Of a stretch of DNA of 64,000 nt, positions 24,564 through 34,094 are shown one piece after another. The notes under the pieces are model-generated. The model was not told where the DNA came from. It saw only the letters and a list, made by a program, of their open reading frames with translations, and did not search any database. Position 1 is the stretch's first letter, and every line of letters begins with the position of its first letter. Made by a program: the position numbers and the translations under genes. This DNA comes from Flavihumibacter sp. ZG627 (GTDB lineage Bacteria > Bacteroidota > Bacteroidia > Chitinophagales > Chitinophagaceae), in contig NZ_JPHF01000010.1 in NCBI RefSeq assembly GCF_000814325.1, forward strand, positions 79,404 to 143,403, read 5' to 3'.

Positions 24564-26636
24564 CTAATTTTCAAGCATAATCCGTATCCGCTGGGAGAGT
24601 TTGGGGGCACTGGGCAACATAGCTGCTTCAAGTATTGTATTCATAGGTACGGCAGGCAGGTTTAATGCACCCATTACTTCAACAGGGGCATCCAGCCACT
24701 GAAAACAATTAAATGAGATCCGGCCTGCAAGGGCTTCGGCAAAGGAATTGTTTTGTTGTTCTTCGGTAAGCACAATACATTTTCCATGCTTTCGGACTGT
24801 TTCATAAACCAATTCCTCATCAAGTGGAAACAGTGTGCGGAGGTCTACCACTTCAACCTGTCCGGGGAATATAGCAGCAGCGGCTTTGGCCCAGTGTACA
24901 CCCATGCCATAGGTAATGATACAAACCGAATCACCCTCTTCAACTCTTGTCCGGAATGCTTCTAATGCAACTGCCGCTTTTCCAAGCGGAAGCAGATAGT
25001 CTTCGGATGGCTCAATGCAGCGGGCACCGTCTGTGCCAGGCACCTTGCTCCAATACAAGCCTTTATGTTCCAGCATTATAACAGGATTAGGATCAAGGAA
25101 TGCAGCTTTCATCAATCCCTTCATATCCGCAGCATTGGAGGGATATACAATCTTAATTCCTTTAATTGTGAGAAGGGTTGATTCAATACTTCCGCTGTGA
25201 TATGGGCCTCCCCCACCGTATGCACCTACTGGCACTCGTATCAGGGCCTGTACAGGAAATTTGCCACAACTCAGATAGCATGATTTTGAGATCTCCGTCA
25301 CCAATTGATTAAGGGCTGGATAAATATAATCTGCGAATTGAACTTCCACAATTGGCTTCAATCCCACTGCACTCAGTCCTACAGTTGATCCAATAATATA
25401 TGCTTCCTGGATCGCAGTGTTAAAAACCCTGTGATCGCCAAACTGCTCCGCCAGTGTAGCTGCTTCACGAAAGACCCCACCCAGTCGCCTGCCTACGTCC
25501 TGTCCATATAAAATGGCCGTCGGATCATCCTCCATTATTTCCCGGATAGCGAAAAGTGCTGCATCTACCATCATGATACGGTCACGGCCTTTTGGTTCGC
25601 GGGTTCCTGATTCAACCGTTACCGTTGCAGGTACAAATACATGGTCAGAAACCGTATCAGCATCAGGTTCTGAAGCCTGCACTGCCTTTTGAAAATCAAT
25701 TCTTACCTGCTGCTCCGCCTCTGCCGCGATACTATTAAGTTCCTCCTCTGCCAATCCTTTGTCGAGCAGTGAAGAACGGAGTTTCAGATAAGGATCACGC
25801 ATGGCCTGACCAGCCAACTCCGCCGGCTGGCGGTAAAACTCCTTTCTTACACCACTTGTATGATGGCCCAAAAGAGGAACAAGTGCCTGAACCAGGAAGG
25901 GTCTCCTTTCCTGACGTACAGTTTCTACAACAGCTGCCAGCGAATTATAGCTTTCCTCAAAATCACTACCATCAACCCTTATGCGATCAAGCCCTGGAAA
26001 ACCAGCGGCATAGTCATATGCATCCATTCCCCTGGTTTCCTCTGCTGTGGCACTTATGCCCCAGCTATTGTCCTGAACCAGATAGATGATGGGAAGTTGT
26101 TTGAGAATGGCAAACTGGAAGGCCTCACTTACTTCACCTTCTGTAATGCTGGCGTCTCCAAGAGAACAAACCACTATGGGTAAACTTCCTTCGGGAGTTC
26201 GGATCAGTTTCGTGGGAAGATGTTCCTCAAGGTATTTAATCCCTTGTGCTATACCGGTGGTGGGTATCACCTGCATGCCGGTGGCACTGCTCTGATGAAT
26301 GATAGTTGGCTTTTGACCATCGCGGTAGTTGGGATGTGAATAGTATTCCCTCCCTCCCGTGAATGGATCATCGGCCCTGGCGAGTAATTGAAGCATCAGT
26401 TCGTAAGGTGTAAAGCCTAAACCCAGCAGCATGCTTTCATCGCGGTAATATGGACTCACATAGTCGCCTTTCTTCAGAAAACCTGCCATGGCAAGTTGAA
26501 TGGCCTCATGCCCGCGGGAGGTAGAATGCACATACTTACAAACTGACCGGTTCTGTTCATAGGTCTCAGTCATATAATAGGCCAGACTCATATGCCGAAA
26601 GGTCTTCTTCAACAGGTCGAGTTCAATTCCATTCAT
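24564..26636 (-). CDS. 2-oxoacid dehydrogenase E1, fused alpha and beta subunits
   Basis: A 690-residue fusion. The alpha half (about 1-320) contains HEAIQLAMAG, YRDESML and the ThDP motif CSLGDASITEGEVSEAFQFA ending in DNSWGIS. The beta half (about 345-690) starts DRIMMVDAALFAIREIMEDD and contains VGLSAVGLKPIVEVQFADYI, RVPVGAYGGGGPYHSGSIES and a C-terminal transketolase domain. It decarboxylates a 2-oxoacid (branched-chain or pyruvate) for transfer to an E2. No E2 or E3 lies next to it. I set the start at ATG 26636. A TTG seven codons upstream is part of the -7 box TATATTTG and is unlikely to be a start. Confidence 0.9.
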   Translation of the reverse strand: MNGIELDLLKKTFRHMSLAYYMTETYEQNRSVCKYVHSTSRGHEAIQLAMAGFLKKGDYVSPYYRDESMLLGLGFTPYELMLQLLARADDPFTGGREYYSHPNYRDGQKPTIIHQSSATGMQVIPTTGIAQGIKYLEEHLPTKLIRTPEGSLPIVVCSLGDASITEGEVSEAFQFAILKQLPIIYLVQDNSWGISATAEETRGMDAYDYAAGFPGLDRIRVDGSDFEESYNSLAAVVETVRQERRPFLVQALVPLLGHHTSGVRKEFYRQPAELAGQAMRDPYLKLRSSLLDKGLAEEELNSIAAEAEQQVRIDFQKAVQASEPDADTVSDHVFVPATVTVESGTREPKGRDRIMMVDAALFAIREIMEDDPTAILYGQDVGRRLGGVFREAATLAEQFGDHRVFNTAIQEAYIIGSTVGLSAVGLKPIVEVQFADYIYPALNQLVTEISKSCYLSCGKFPVQALIRVPVGAYGGGGPYHSGSIESTLLTIKGIKIVYPSNAADMKGLMKAAFLDPNPVIMLEHKGLYWSKVPGTDGARCIEPSEDYLLPLGKAAVALEAFRTRVEEGDSVCIITYGMGVHWAKAAAAIFPGQVEVVDLRTLFPLDEELVYETVRKHGKCIVLTEEQQNNSFAEALAGRISFNCFQWLDAPVEVMGALNLPAVPMNTILEAAMLPSAPKLSQRIRIMLEN

Positions 26637-26654
26637 AACTGTAACAATCGGTGG

Positions 26655-26662
26655 CAAATATA
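26655..26662 (-). promoter_or_regulatory. Candidate -7 element of the fused E1 gene
   Basis: Reverse-strand TATATTTG, an exact TAnnTTTG match, 18 nt before the ATG at 26636. Confidence 0.55.
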
Positions 26663-26690
26663 AACGAACAACCGTTAGTATTACCGGGAG

Positions 26691-26723
26691 GGCAAAAATA
26701 AAACTGCCCCGAGGCAGTTTTAT
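26691..26723 (-). terminator. Intrinsic terminator after FAH-family gene
   Basis: Stem AAAACTGCC / GGCAGTTTT (26700-26708 and 26713-26721, extendable by two pairs) followed on the reverse strand by TATTTTTGCC. Confidence 0.8.
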
Positions 26724-26740
26724 AATATTTGTACCTGAAT

Positions 26741-27352
26741 TTATTTTATCTCTATATTGAACATAGACTTCCCTTCCAAAAAACCTTCCAGTTCATCTCC
26801 TACCACGCATTCGCCTACGCCGGCAGGGGTTCCGGTAAAAATAAGGTCACCGATGTTAACCGAGAAATAATTAGAGATCTGTGCTACAATAGTATCAAAA
26901 TTAAAGATCATAAGGGATGAGTTTCCTTCCTGAACCACTTCCTTATTTTTCTGAAGACTAAAGTGAATCTCTTTTTTACCCTTAATTTCTGTTAGTGGAA
27001 CCCATTTACCGATCACTGCTGAATTATCCCAGGCTTTTGCCTTTTCCCAGGGGAGGCCCTTTTCTTTGAGCTCATTCTGGATATCACGTGCGGTGAAATC
27101 TATACCTACGGTAACCGCATCGTAATATTTGCTGGCATAACGGTCTTGTATATACTTACCGTTCTTACTGATGCGAAGCACCAGTTCAGCTTCATAATGG
27201 AGTTCATTGGTAAATTCGGGATAATAAAAAGGGGTATGTGCCTGGAGCAGGGCACTTTTAGGTTTCATAAAAATTACGGGCTCATCTGGCACATCGTTGC
27301 CCAGTTCTTTGGCGTGTGCCACATAGTTACGGCCTATGCAGAATATTTTCAT
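26741..27352 (-). CDS. Fumarylacetoacetate hydrolase (FAH) family protein
   Basis: A 203-residue single-domain FAH protein, start at ATG 27352 (MKIFCIGRNY; ATG 27358 is 2 codons upstream). Landmarks are IGRNYVAHAKEL, the metal-ligand region HYEAELVLRI, GIDFTARDIQ, KAWDNSAVIG and the end IFTGTPAGVG. The family includes acylpyruvate hydrolases and oxaloacetate decarboxylases of FAHD1 type. The size and the KxxD segment fit that group, but the substrate cannot be fixed. It lies downstream of pth on the same strand and ends at an intrinsic terminator. Confidence 0.88.
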   Translation of the reverse strand: MKIFCIGRNYVAHAKELGNDVPDEPVIFMKPKSALLQAHTPFYYPEFTNELHYEAELVLRISKNGKYIQDRYASKYYDAVTVGIDFTARDIQNELKEKGLPWEKAKAWDNSAVIGKWVPLTEIKGKKEIHFSLQKNKEVVQEGNSSLMIFNFDTIVAQISNYFSVNIGDLIFTGTPAGVGECVVGDELEGFLEGKSMFNIEIK

Positions 27353-27481
27353 ATTCAAGAGGGTTTAATGATTGAACAATCATAGAATTATAATGACCAT
27401 ATGGTCCTGGCATTACATAGGGCTATTGAACTGCTTGCGGGGTATCCGTGGATTGCGAAAATAACCATTCATAATCAATAA

Positions 27482-28060
27482 TCATAACTTGAATAGCACA
27501 TTGTTAAACTGATTCATTGCAGTTGAAAGTCCGGCCATTACAAACTGCTCTATCAGTTCAACACTTTTTGTGATCTTAAGTAATACCAGCGGCCATTCAT
27601 CACCTTTCCATTTGCCAAGTACAAAATCAGCCTGCCGCCCTTTGGGGTAATTGCTTCCAATACCAAAACGAAGCTTCGGATAATCTACTGTTTCCAGAGA
27701 TTCCTGTATGCTCTTTAATCCGTTATGACCGCCATCGCTCCCACTCCCCCTTATTCGCAGCCGGTCAAGTGGCAATGCCAGGTCATCAACCAGTACAAGG
27801 ATATTTTCATTTGGGATCTTTTCCTTATCGCGCCAGTATTTCACAGCTTTACCACTCAGGTTCATATAAGTAGTAGGCTTTATAACCAGCAACTGTTTTC
27901 CCTTTATTTTTATTTCAGCAACATCGGCAAGTCGGTCGGCCCTGAATTGGCCCCCATGCTTTTGCACAAGGGATTCTACAATGTCATAACCGATATTATG
28001 CCGGGTCTGGGCATATTCATCTCCGATATTCCCAAGACCTACAATAAGGTATTTGTTCAT
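27482..28060 (-). CDS. pth: Peptidyl-tRNA hydrolase
   Basis: A 192-residue enzyme that releases tRNA from drop-off peptidyl-tRNA. Visible are LIVGLGNIGDEYAQTRHNIGYD with the catalytic His (about residue 20), the KPTTYMNLSG motif with the conserved Asn, LVDDLALPLDRLRIR and GGHNGLKSI. Its place after rplY and prs is a common bacterial arrangement. Confidence 0.96.
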   Translation of the reverse strand: MNKYLIVGLGNIGDEYAQTRHNIGYDIVESLVQKHGGQFRADRLADVAEIKIKGKQLLVIKPTTYMNLSGKAVKYWRDKEKIPNENILVLVDDLALPLDRLRIRGSGSDGGHNGLKSIQESLETVDYPKLRFGIGSNYPKGRQADFVLGKWKGDEWPLVLLKITKSVELIEQFVMAGLSTAMNQFNNVLFKL

Positions 28061-28094
28061 CAGGAATCAAATCTACGGTGATTGCAAAAGTTGT

Positions 28095-28138
28095 AAAAAT
28101 GAAAAAGTGAAAGGTAATACTTTCACTTTTTCATTTTT
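28095..28138 (-). terminator. Intrinsic terminator between rplY and pth
   Basis: 19-bp perfect stem (28095-28113 and 28120-28138) with a 6-nt loop. The A-rich left arm gives a T-run on the reverse strand. It should reduce readthrough from rplY into pth. Confidence 0.88.
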
Positions 28139-28155
28139 CTGTACTGATCGCCAGT

Positions 28156-28743
28156 TTATTTCTTAGCAGTTTTTTCTTTATCAGCTTCTTCCTGCTTAAG
28201 CTGACGTGTCATAACTATTGATGCAATGGGAATACGTGGAGATATCATGATCTCCATATTATCTGCTTTTACATCTTCAACACGAATGTTTTGATTCAGT
28301 TCGAGGTTGGTGATATCGAGTTCAATACTTTCCTTCAGGTATTTCGGAAGGGTTTTCACTTTCAATGCCTTGATCTTTGTTACCAGCTTACCACCAGCTT
28401 TTACACCAGCAGGGGAACCTGTTAGGTGAAGGGGAAGTGAGGCAACAACTTTTTTGTCTTCAACCAGCTCCTGAAGATCAACATGTGTAAGCAGATCAGA
28501 AACCTTGTCAAACTGCATATCCTTCAGGATACATTTGTAAGACTTGCCATCGATCTTTACTTCTGCAAGTAGAAATTCTGCAGTATATACCAGTGCCTTG
28601 AAGGCCTTTGCTGGTGCTACGAAATTAATTTCTTTCTCACCGCCGTAAATTACACCTGGCACTTTCTCCTCAGAGCGAAGTTGGCGGGTGGCTTTTTTCC
28701 CGGTTTCGGTCCTGAGTTGTCCTTCGATTGTAATTGTTTTCAT
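28156..28743 (-). CDS. rplY: 50S ribosomal protein L25, long (CTC) form
   Basis: A 195-residue two-domain L25/CTC protein that binds 5S rRNA. The N-terminal L25 domain has TETGKKATRQLRSEEKVPGVIYGG, ILKDMQFDKVSDLLTHVDL, and then the longer C-terminal beta domain (about 95-180). A Lys/Glu-rich tail ends the protein. It follows prs after 27 nt. Confidence 0.95.
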   Translation of the reverse strand: MKTITIEGQLRTETGKKATRQLRSEEKVPGVIYGGEKEINFVAPAKAFKALVYTAEFLLAEVKIDGKSYKCILKDMQFDKVSDLLTHVDLQELVEDKKVVASLPLHLTGSPAGVKAGGKLVTKIKALKVKTLPKYLKESIELDITNLELNQNIRVEDVKADNMEIMISPRIPIASIVMTRQLKQEEADKEKTAKK

Positions 28744-28770
28744 TATTGTTTGTTTTTAAAAAAGCTTATT

Positions 28771-29736
28771 TCATTGTTCTTCCTTGATCTTTTCCTGCTC
28801 GCGCCTTTGCGAATGAATGAAAAGACTGGTAATACTTCTCTGCTCAAATGCATTTCTCAATGCCTTTCCAAAAAGATCTGCCACTGATAACACCTTTATC
28901 TTCTCTACATCCTGTTTCAACGGAATGGTATCACAAACCACTAGTTCTTCGAGCACGCTGTTGGCAATATTTTCATACGCCTTACCACTCAGAACTGGAT
29001 GCGTACACATTGCCCTTACCGTGGTAGCGCCCTTCTCCATAAGCAAACCGGCACTTTTTGCGAGCGTACCCCCCGTATCACAGATATCATCTATCAATAT
29101 CACATTCCGATCAGTAACATCTCCTATCACCACCATGCTTGCTATCTCATTTGCCCGCTTTCTGTGCTTGTCACAGATCACCATTTCGGCATTGAAGTAA
29201 CTTGCTATTTCCCTGATTCTATTGGCACTTCCTACGTCAGGGGCCGCAAAGGTAAGGTTTTCCAGTTTTAGTTGCTCTATATATGGTATAAAAATTACAG
29301 AACTGTCGAGGTGATCCACAGGTATGTCGAAATATCCCTGGATCTGCGGGGCGTGTAGATCCATAGTAATTACCCTATCGGCGCCTGCAGCAGTTAACAT
29401 ATTGGCAATCAACTTACTACCAATTGCAACACGGGGTTTATCCTTTCTATCCTGCCGAGCATAACCATAATATGGAATAACAGCTATCACCTTATAAGCC
29501 GATGCCCTGCGGGCAGCGTCTATCATTAGCAATAACTCCATGAGGTTGTCTGAGGGCGAAAATGTGCTCTGCACCAGGAATACTACATCTCCCCTGATAC
29601 TTTCCTGGTATACAGGCTGGATCTCTCCATCGCTGAATTTCTGGATATTGATCTTACCCATCGGAATTCCATAGCTGTTGGCGATCTTTTCTGCCAGGTA
29701 TTGGGAGCCGGTACCGGAGAAGATTTTTGCGGTCAT
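28771..29736 (-). CDS. prs: Ribose-phosphate pyrophosphokinase
   Basis: Makes PRPP from ribose 5-phosphate and ATP. Start at ATG 29736 (MTAKIFSGTGSQ); the frame is open upstream, but those residues do not match the family. The 321-residue protein shows YARQDRKDKPR (flexible loop), the PRPP-binding loop VILIDDICDTGGT, DLHAPQIQGYFDIPVDHL and MEKGATTVRA. A -7-like TATCTTCG lies 22 nt upstream on the reverse strand. It is the first gene of a prs-rplY-pth group. Confidence 0.95.
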   Translation of the reverse strand: MTAKIFSGTGSQYLAEKIANSYGIPMGKINIQKFSDGEIQPVYQESIRGDVVFLVQSTFSPSDNLMELLLMIDAARRASAYKVIAVIPYYGYARQDRKDKPRVAIGSKLIANMLTAAGADRVITMDLHAPQIQGYFDIPVDHLDSSVIFIPYIEQLKLENLTFAAPDVGSANRIREIASYFNAEMVICDKHRKRANEIASMVVIGDVTDRNVILIDDICDTGGTLAKSAGLLMEKGATTVRAMCTHPVLSGKAYENIANSVLEELVVCDTIPLKQDVEKIKVLSVADLFGKALRNAFEQRSITSLFIHSQRREQEKIKEEQ

Positions 29737-29845
29737 AGATGTAGAGTTGGTGCGGCGAAGATAAACATTGGCAGAAAAAGAAAGTCCCTTAAAACAAAAA
29801 AGGTCATACCAATGGTACAACCTTCTACTATTTTAATCTTCTGCT

Positions 29846-30055
29846 TTACCTGGATGCTACCAGGGCATGGGCAGTGGCAGATGGCTGAATCCCTTTCACA
29901 GCACCAATATCAGCAACTTTACGGCTACTTACAGCCTTAAAAATAGCAGAACAGATAAAGATGGAAAAGAAAAGCGCAACCACATAAATCCCAATGCAGA
30001 ATAACATCGATTGGAAGCCTCCTAAGAGGTTGAATGTACGGGCGTTCATGGACAT
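29846..30055 (-). CDS. Small membrane protein, hypothetical
   Basis: A 69-residue frame with one strong hydrophobic segment (about residues 15-42, SMLFCIGIYVVALFFSIFIC). It lies in an otherwise empty gap between prs and radC. No homologue recognised. The frame could be a small inner-membrane protein; support is only the hydrophobic helix and the lack of competing genes. Confidence 0.4.
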   Translation of the reverse strand: MSMNARTFNLLGGFQSMLFCIGIYVVALFFSIFICSAIFKAVSSRKVADIGAVKGIQPSATAHALVASR

Positions 30056-30143
30056 TGATTTTAAAAGTTTTTCAAAAGGATCAGTTTGGATATTGGGTTA
30101 AAACCCTGTTTTCTGGCATAAAATTATTGATTAATCTTACCTC

Positions 30144-30836
30144 ATGCAAGAGCGGAACTACTCAATTAAATCATGGGCAAAAGACGATAGACCAAGGGAA
30201 AAACTACTTAGTAAAAGTCCCATATCACTCAGCGATGCAGAATTGCTTGCCATTCTCCTGAATAATGGCAATCGCGATCGTTCTGCCCTTGACCTGGCCC
30301 GCGACCTGATGCAGTTGTGTAGAAACAACCTCCAGGAACTGGGCAAATTATCTGTTTTTGACCTGATGAAAGTAAAGGGAATCGGGGAAGCAAAGGCAGT
30401 GATCATCACTGCAGCCATGGAACTTGGCCGGCGAAGGCAGGCTGCACTGGCACTCGACTGCCCCATCATAACCAGCAGCAGGGATGTTGCGCTTTACCTG
30501 CAACAGCTATTCCAGGACTACCGACATGAAGTTTTTGTGGTACTATTTCTCAACCGTGCCAATAAGATCCGTCATTCAGAAATTATAAGCTCCGGGGGAA
30601 TTACCGGAACAGTGGCCGACCCGCGGATAATTATGAAAAAAGCAATTGAACAGGAAGCCGTAGCACTGATATTAAGTCATAACCATCCCTCGGGCAACCT
30701 GAAGCCCAGCAAAGCCGATGAAGAACTTACCTACAAAATTCGGGAAGCCGCAAAACTCCTTGATATCAAGGTCATGGACCATATTATAGTGAGTACTGAA
30801 GGCTATTTCAGTTTTGCGGATGAGGGTCTTTTATGA
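30144..30836 (+). CDS. radC: RadC family JAB/MPN domain protein
   Basis: A 230-residue protein with an N-terminal helix-hairpin-helix region (LMKVKGIGEAKAVII, about 70-85) and a C-terminal JAB/MPN domain. The metal motif is HNHPSGNLKPSKADEELT (about 174-191), preceded by SEIISSGGITGT. RadC proteins were once linked to repair; their biochemical role is unsettled. It converges on the DUF3467 gene, 3 nt apart. Confidence 0.95.
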   Translation: MQERNYSIKSWAKDDRPREKLLSKSPISLSDAELLAILLNNGNRDRSALDLARDLMQLCRNNLQELGKLSVFDLMKVKGIGEAKAVIITAAMELGRRRQAALALDCPIITSSRDVALYLQQLFQDYRHEVFVVLFLNRANKIRHSEIISSGGITGTVADPRIIMKKAIEQEAVALILSHNHPSGNLKPSKADEELTYKIREAAKLLDIKVMDHIIVSTEGYFSFADEGLL

Positions 30837-30839
30837 CCA

Positions 30840-31157
30840 CTAAGCCTGTGCAGCTGGACCCCCGAAATTCATTGGGATCTGAACCTCTTCAAGGTCTTTG
30901 ATCTCACCATTCACATCTTCAAAACGGTCAATATTTTCTATAAGGGCCTTCATGAATCTTTTGGCATGCTGCGGAGTGAGAATGATCCTGGATTTAACCC
31001 TGCTCTTGGGAGTACCGGGCATTACATTTACAAAGTCGATAACAAATTCTGCGTGAGAATGTGTAATGATGGCAAGATTTGCATATTCCCCTTCTGCTAC
31101 TTCTTCGGATATTTCAATGTTCAGTTGGTTGGCAGGATTATTATTGCTGTTCTCCAT
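30840..31157 (-). CDS. DUF3467 family protein
   Basis: A 105-residue soluble protein with the DUF3467 pattern: ISEEVAEGEYANLAIITHSH, FVIDFVNVMPGTPKSRV, and SRIILTPQHAKRFMKALIEN. Function unknown; the family is very common in Bacteroidota. Not clearly in an operon. Confidence 0.9.
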   Translation of the reverse strand: MENSNNNPANQLNIEISEEVAEGEYANLAIITHSHAEFVIDFVNVMPGTPKSRVKSRIILTPQHAKRFMKALIENIDRFEDVNGEIKDLEEVQIPMNFGGPAAQA

Positions 31158-31203
31158 ATAATCGATTTAATGTCCAAAGCTAATAAAAAGCATTCTTGTT
31201 TGG

Positions 31204-33249
31204 TTAACGACTGAGCATTAACTGGCATTTCCATTCAGAACGCCGGTTACCTATGATCTCGTCATAGCCTGAGCCCACTGTTTCCCTGTTATTGTAAATT
31301 GTTTGAGCCCAACGCACCCACCATTGAATTTTGAGACCTTTCAGAATCATATCCCTGCGAAGCTTCCCCTGGAGCTGAAAGTAATATCTCCAGCCCTTAT
31401 CATAAAAGGCCGGAATAGAAAATGAATATAGCAGATCACGCTCGTAGGCATAAATACGGGCATCATAACCATCGGTATTGAAATAATGTAATCTTGCGGA
31501 AATAACATGAGAACTTGGTTTAGGCTGAAATCGCGCATCCCCGTAAAAGGCAAAGCCCTGGTTCTGTTTTGATGATTTTTCAAACCAAACCTTGTCTAAC
31601 CTGGCGGCAAATACCCATTGAGTGTTGACTATCTTTTCAAAATGTATCCTTGCATTTTTATTCACCTTCGGCACAATTTGATTGATGACCCGGCCTGTTT
31701 CATTTTCCTGCTTTGAACTACTCCGCAACCGAAGTATTCCCTCCCATTTTTTTCTTTTGGTATAAGTAAACTGCAGTAGCCATTCTGAACCATTGCCCGG
31801 AGCATCGGCCCGGAACCGAAGCCATGGAAACCGGTAAAAGTCAACATATGCCTGCACCTTCCAGGAAGGGTGTGGCAGAAGGGTTAGACCCATATATGTA
31901 CCTACTTCATTGCTGACATTTGTATTTTCTGAAAACGTACGCGCATACAAGCTTTGATAGCCCGGATGAAGGTTACGGTAAACAATAGCCATATCAGCTT
32001 TTTGATTCAGGTTTATTACCAATCCCTGGATCATTGCAAGCCCGGTTTTACAGGTTGCCGCTTCCCCGAAAACAAATAAGTTTCGGATGCTGAGGCTGTA
32101 ATGCATGCCTGCATTCCACCAGTTTGTTCCCCTCATTTTGAATAGGTTATAAGGCGCATCTCTGGGAATTAATGGGAAAGAAAAATTATATCTTATCATG
32201 CTGATGCCTCCCCGAAATCGTGCTCCCAGGTATTGGATGAGCGCTCCATAAGTCATTTGCGAAATCTGTTTTCTCCCTGTCCTTTCTCCGGGGGTGCGAT
32301 GATATCCGGATTCATTGATGCTACTAAAACCAATTATGTTACCAGAATCAGCCAGGAGACTTCCCGAAAGCTTTCTTAATGAACCGAAAACCGTAAGCTC
32401 ATATCGATTCTTTTGCAATTGAAGAGCACTGCCTCTGTGAAAATTAAACTCGCCTCCTGATCGGTAAGGCTGTAGTGTATTCCCCTGCCGGTAAACAGCC
32501 ATAGCCTCACTTGTTTTACCAAAAGCAAGGCCTTGCCACTGAACCAATCCCTGCCCAATATTTACGGTGTAATCTCCCACTGCTATTGTTTTAATTAAAC
32601 CTTTCCTGCGAACAAAAAAATGGAAACTGGTAAAATCGGGAAGAGAAGAACCTTTTGTTATCAGGGTTTCGCCGGCATCTTTATCACCTGTAAAGCCATA
32701 CCATAAGTGTTGCTTATATTGGTATGTGTGCCTGAAGAAAATACGTTGCGGACTACCAGGGTATACTTTTACACCCATACTGTCTGGGGTTGTCCCCTTT
32801 AGCCTTTCTACCAGTCCACTTGTTCTCATAAGCAGCTGGTGATCGCCACGTTTAAGTAAATTAATAATGTTCCCATCACCTGCATCCTCATCCGAAAAAC
32901 GAAAGAATTTCCCAATTTGCCTGATAAGGTCCGGCGACCAGTGGGGAATTGCCTGCAATTCATATTTACTTCGGATAGAACCAAAAACCTCCCGGTAATT
33001 GAGGAAAGAGGCTACCTGGAGAGGGGTTAACCGAAATATCCCGGCAAGTAATGGTCCATCTATTCTGTTTATGGAAAGTGGATGCGCCACCAGATGCTGA
33101 AGATCTAATTGCAAATCATTATTCTCTATATCCGATTCAGTTAGCTCTGCCATTGCTTCAAGGGCAAGTGGATCAGCCTCGCTTCCCTCTTGCGTAAATG
33201 ATATAGTTGAAAATAATATGAGCATGCAACTTAGTATCAACCTTATCAT
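31204..33249 (-). CDS. Helix-hairpin-helix plus beta-rich envelope protein
   Basis: A 681-residue protein with a signal peptide (about residues 1-19, ending SFTQ). A ComEA-like helix-hairpin-helix region follows (about 45-120: PLSINRIDGPLLAGIFRLTP, SFLNYREVFGSIRSKYELQA), then a long beta-rich part (about 140-680) that looks like an outer-membrane barrel or large periplasmic beta-protein, with many alternating aromatic strands. Proteins of this architecture occur in Bacteroidota without assigned role. Its start overlaps the end of the upstream 267-residue gene by 4 nt, so the two form an operon. Confidence 0.75.
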   Translation of the reverse strand: MIRLILSCMLILFSTISFTQEGSEADPLALEAMAELTESDIENNDLQLDLQHLVAHPLSINRIDGPLLAGIFRLTPLQVASFLNYREVFGSIRSKYELQAIPHWSPDLIRQIGKFFRFSDEDAGDGNIINLLKRGDHQLLMRTSGLVERLKGTTPDSMGVKVYPGSPQRIFFRHTYQYKQHLWYGFTGDKDAGETLITKGSSLPDFTSFHFFVRRKGLIKTIAVGDYTVNIGQGLVQWQGLAFGKTSEAMAVYRQGNTLQPYRSGGEFNFHRGSALQLQKNRYELTVFGSLRKLSGSLLADSGNIIGFSSINESGYHRTPGERTGRKQISQMTYGALIQYLGARFRGGISMIRYNFSFPLIPRDAPYNLFKMRGTNWWNAGMHYSLSIRNLFVFGEAATCKTGLAMIQGLVINLNQKADMAIVYRNLHPGYQSLYARTFSENTNVSNEVGTYMGLTLLPHPSWKVQAYVDFYRFPWLRFRADAPGNGSEWLLQFTYTKRKKWEGILRLRSSSKQENETGRVINQIVPKVNKNARIHFEKIVNTQWVFAARLDKVWFEKSSKQNQGFAFYGDARFQPKPSSHVISARLHYFNTDGYDARIYAYERDLLYSFSIPAFYDKGWRYYFQLQGKLRRDMILKGLKIQWWVRWAQTIYNNRETVGSGYDEIIGNRRSEWKCQLMLSR

Positions 33250-34049
33250 CTTAATTCCTTTATAGCGGGTGAATACTGAAGTGCAAATCCGGGTGACCAG
33301 CCAAGTTGTGGGTGCCAGGCTCCCAACACGCTCAGCCTAAGCTTTTGATAGATCCAACCTGATTCAAAATCAAGACGCATAGGACTGCTGATCACCCTGA
33401 TTGCCAGCAGTAGTTTTGACATGGCCATATACTGCAGAGAAGTATTTACAACAGGTGTTCTTTCTGATATAATTAGTGCCAGGTCAGTATAAAATGAGGG
33501 GGCCCATTCTTTTCCTATACCCGCAATAACTCCAGGATAAAAGTTGCTGCTTTTTGTTTCATCGCTTTCAAAGAAAACAGATATAGCTGTTTGCAGTGCA
33601 TTCACATTCCTGGCTACTGAAGCCAAGGCCCGGTAGTTCTTCAACCCGGCATAGCCTCTTGCTTTGCTGTTTAAAACATCTAAAGAAATACCGACACAAT
33701 AATCTTCACCTAATTTCCTGCCGCTTGCCAAATAAAATTTCATCTCCCTGAAATCAGGATTTGCCAAATTGCTAATGCCTGCTGCAATTGAAATATTCTT
33801 CATTATACTGCTAAGTGCACTGATCCTGCTGGCCGACAAGCCGGGTATCATATAGGGTTTTGTTGTCACAATCCTTAGAACCAAATCCGCTTCAGCCGCT
33901 AAGGCGGCAGGATTTATCAACGCGGCTTCCGGGTTTAAAAAGTTATGGCTCCATGCACCAGCCGCAGCGGAGGATCTATCAAAAAGGTCCTGGGCTTGTA
34001 AACCGGCACACAGCAGCCATAACAACATACACACACACGCACACTTCAT
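33246..34049 (-). CDS. PorV/PorQ-like beta-barrel envelope protein, hypothetical
   Basis: A 267-residue exported protein with a Cys-rich signal peptide (MKCACVCMLLWLLCAGLQAQ). The body has patterns like those of Bacteroidota outer-membrane barrels of the PorV/PorQ sort: NPEAALINPAAL, MKFYLASGRKLGEDYCVGIS, YPGVIAGIGKEW and a final GWSPGFALQY. I cannot name it with certainty. It is the first gene of a two-gene unit with the 681-residue protein (ATGA overlap). A GT/CA dinucleotide run covers codons 3-8. Confidence 0.65.
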   Translation of the reverse strand: MKCACVCMLLWLLCAGLQAQDLFDRSSAAAGAWSHNFLNPEAALINPAALAAEADLVLRIVTTKPYMIPGLSASRISALSSIMKNISIAAGISNLANPDFREMKFYLASGRKLGEDYCVGISLDVLNSKARGYAGLKNYRALASVARNVNALQTAISVFFESDETKSSNFYPGVIAGIGKEWAPSFYTDLALIISERTPVVNTSLQYMAMSKLLLAIRVISSPMRLDFESGWIYQKLRLSVLGAWHPQLGWSPGFALQYSPAIKELR

Positions 34050-34094
34050 ACAAGGGCAAGATCCAAAGATTCAGTTATGTAGTCAAGCGTGTTT

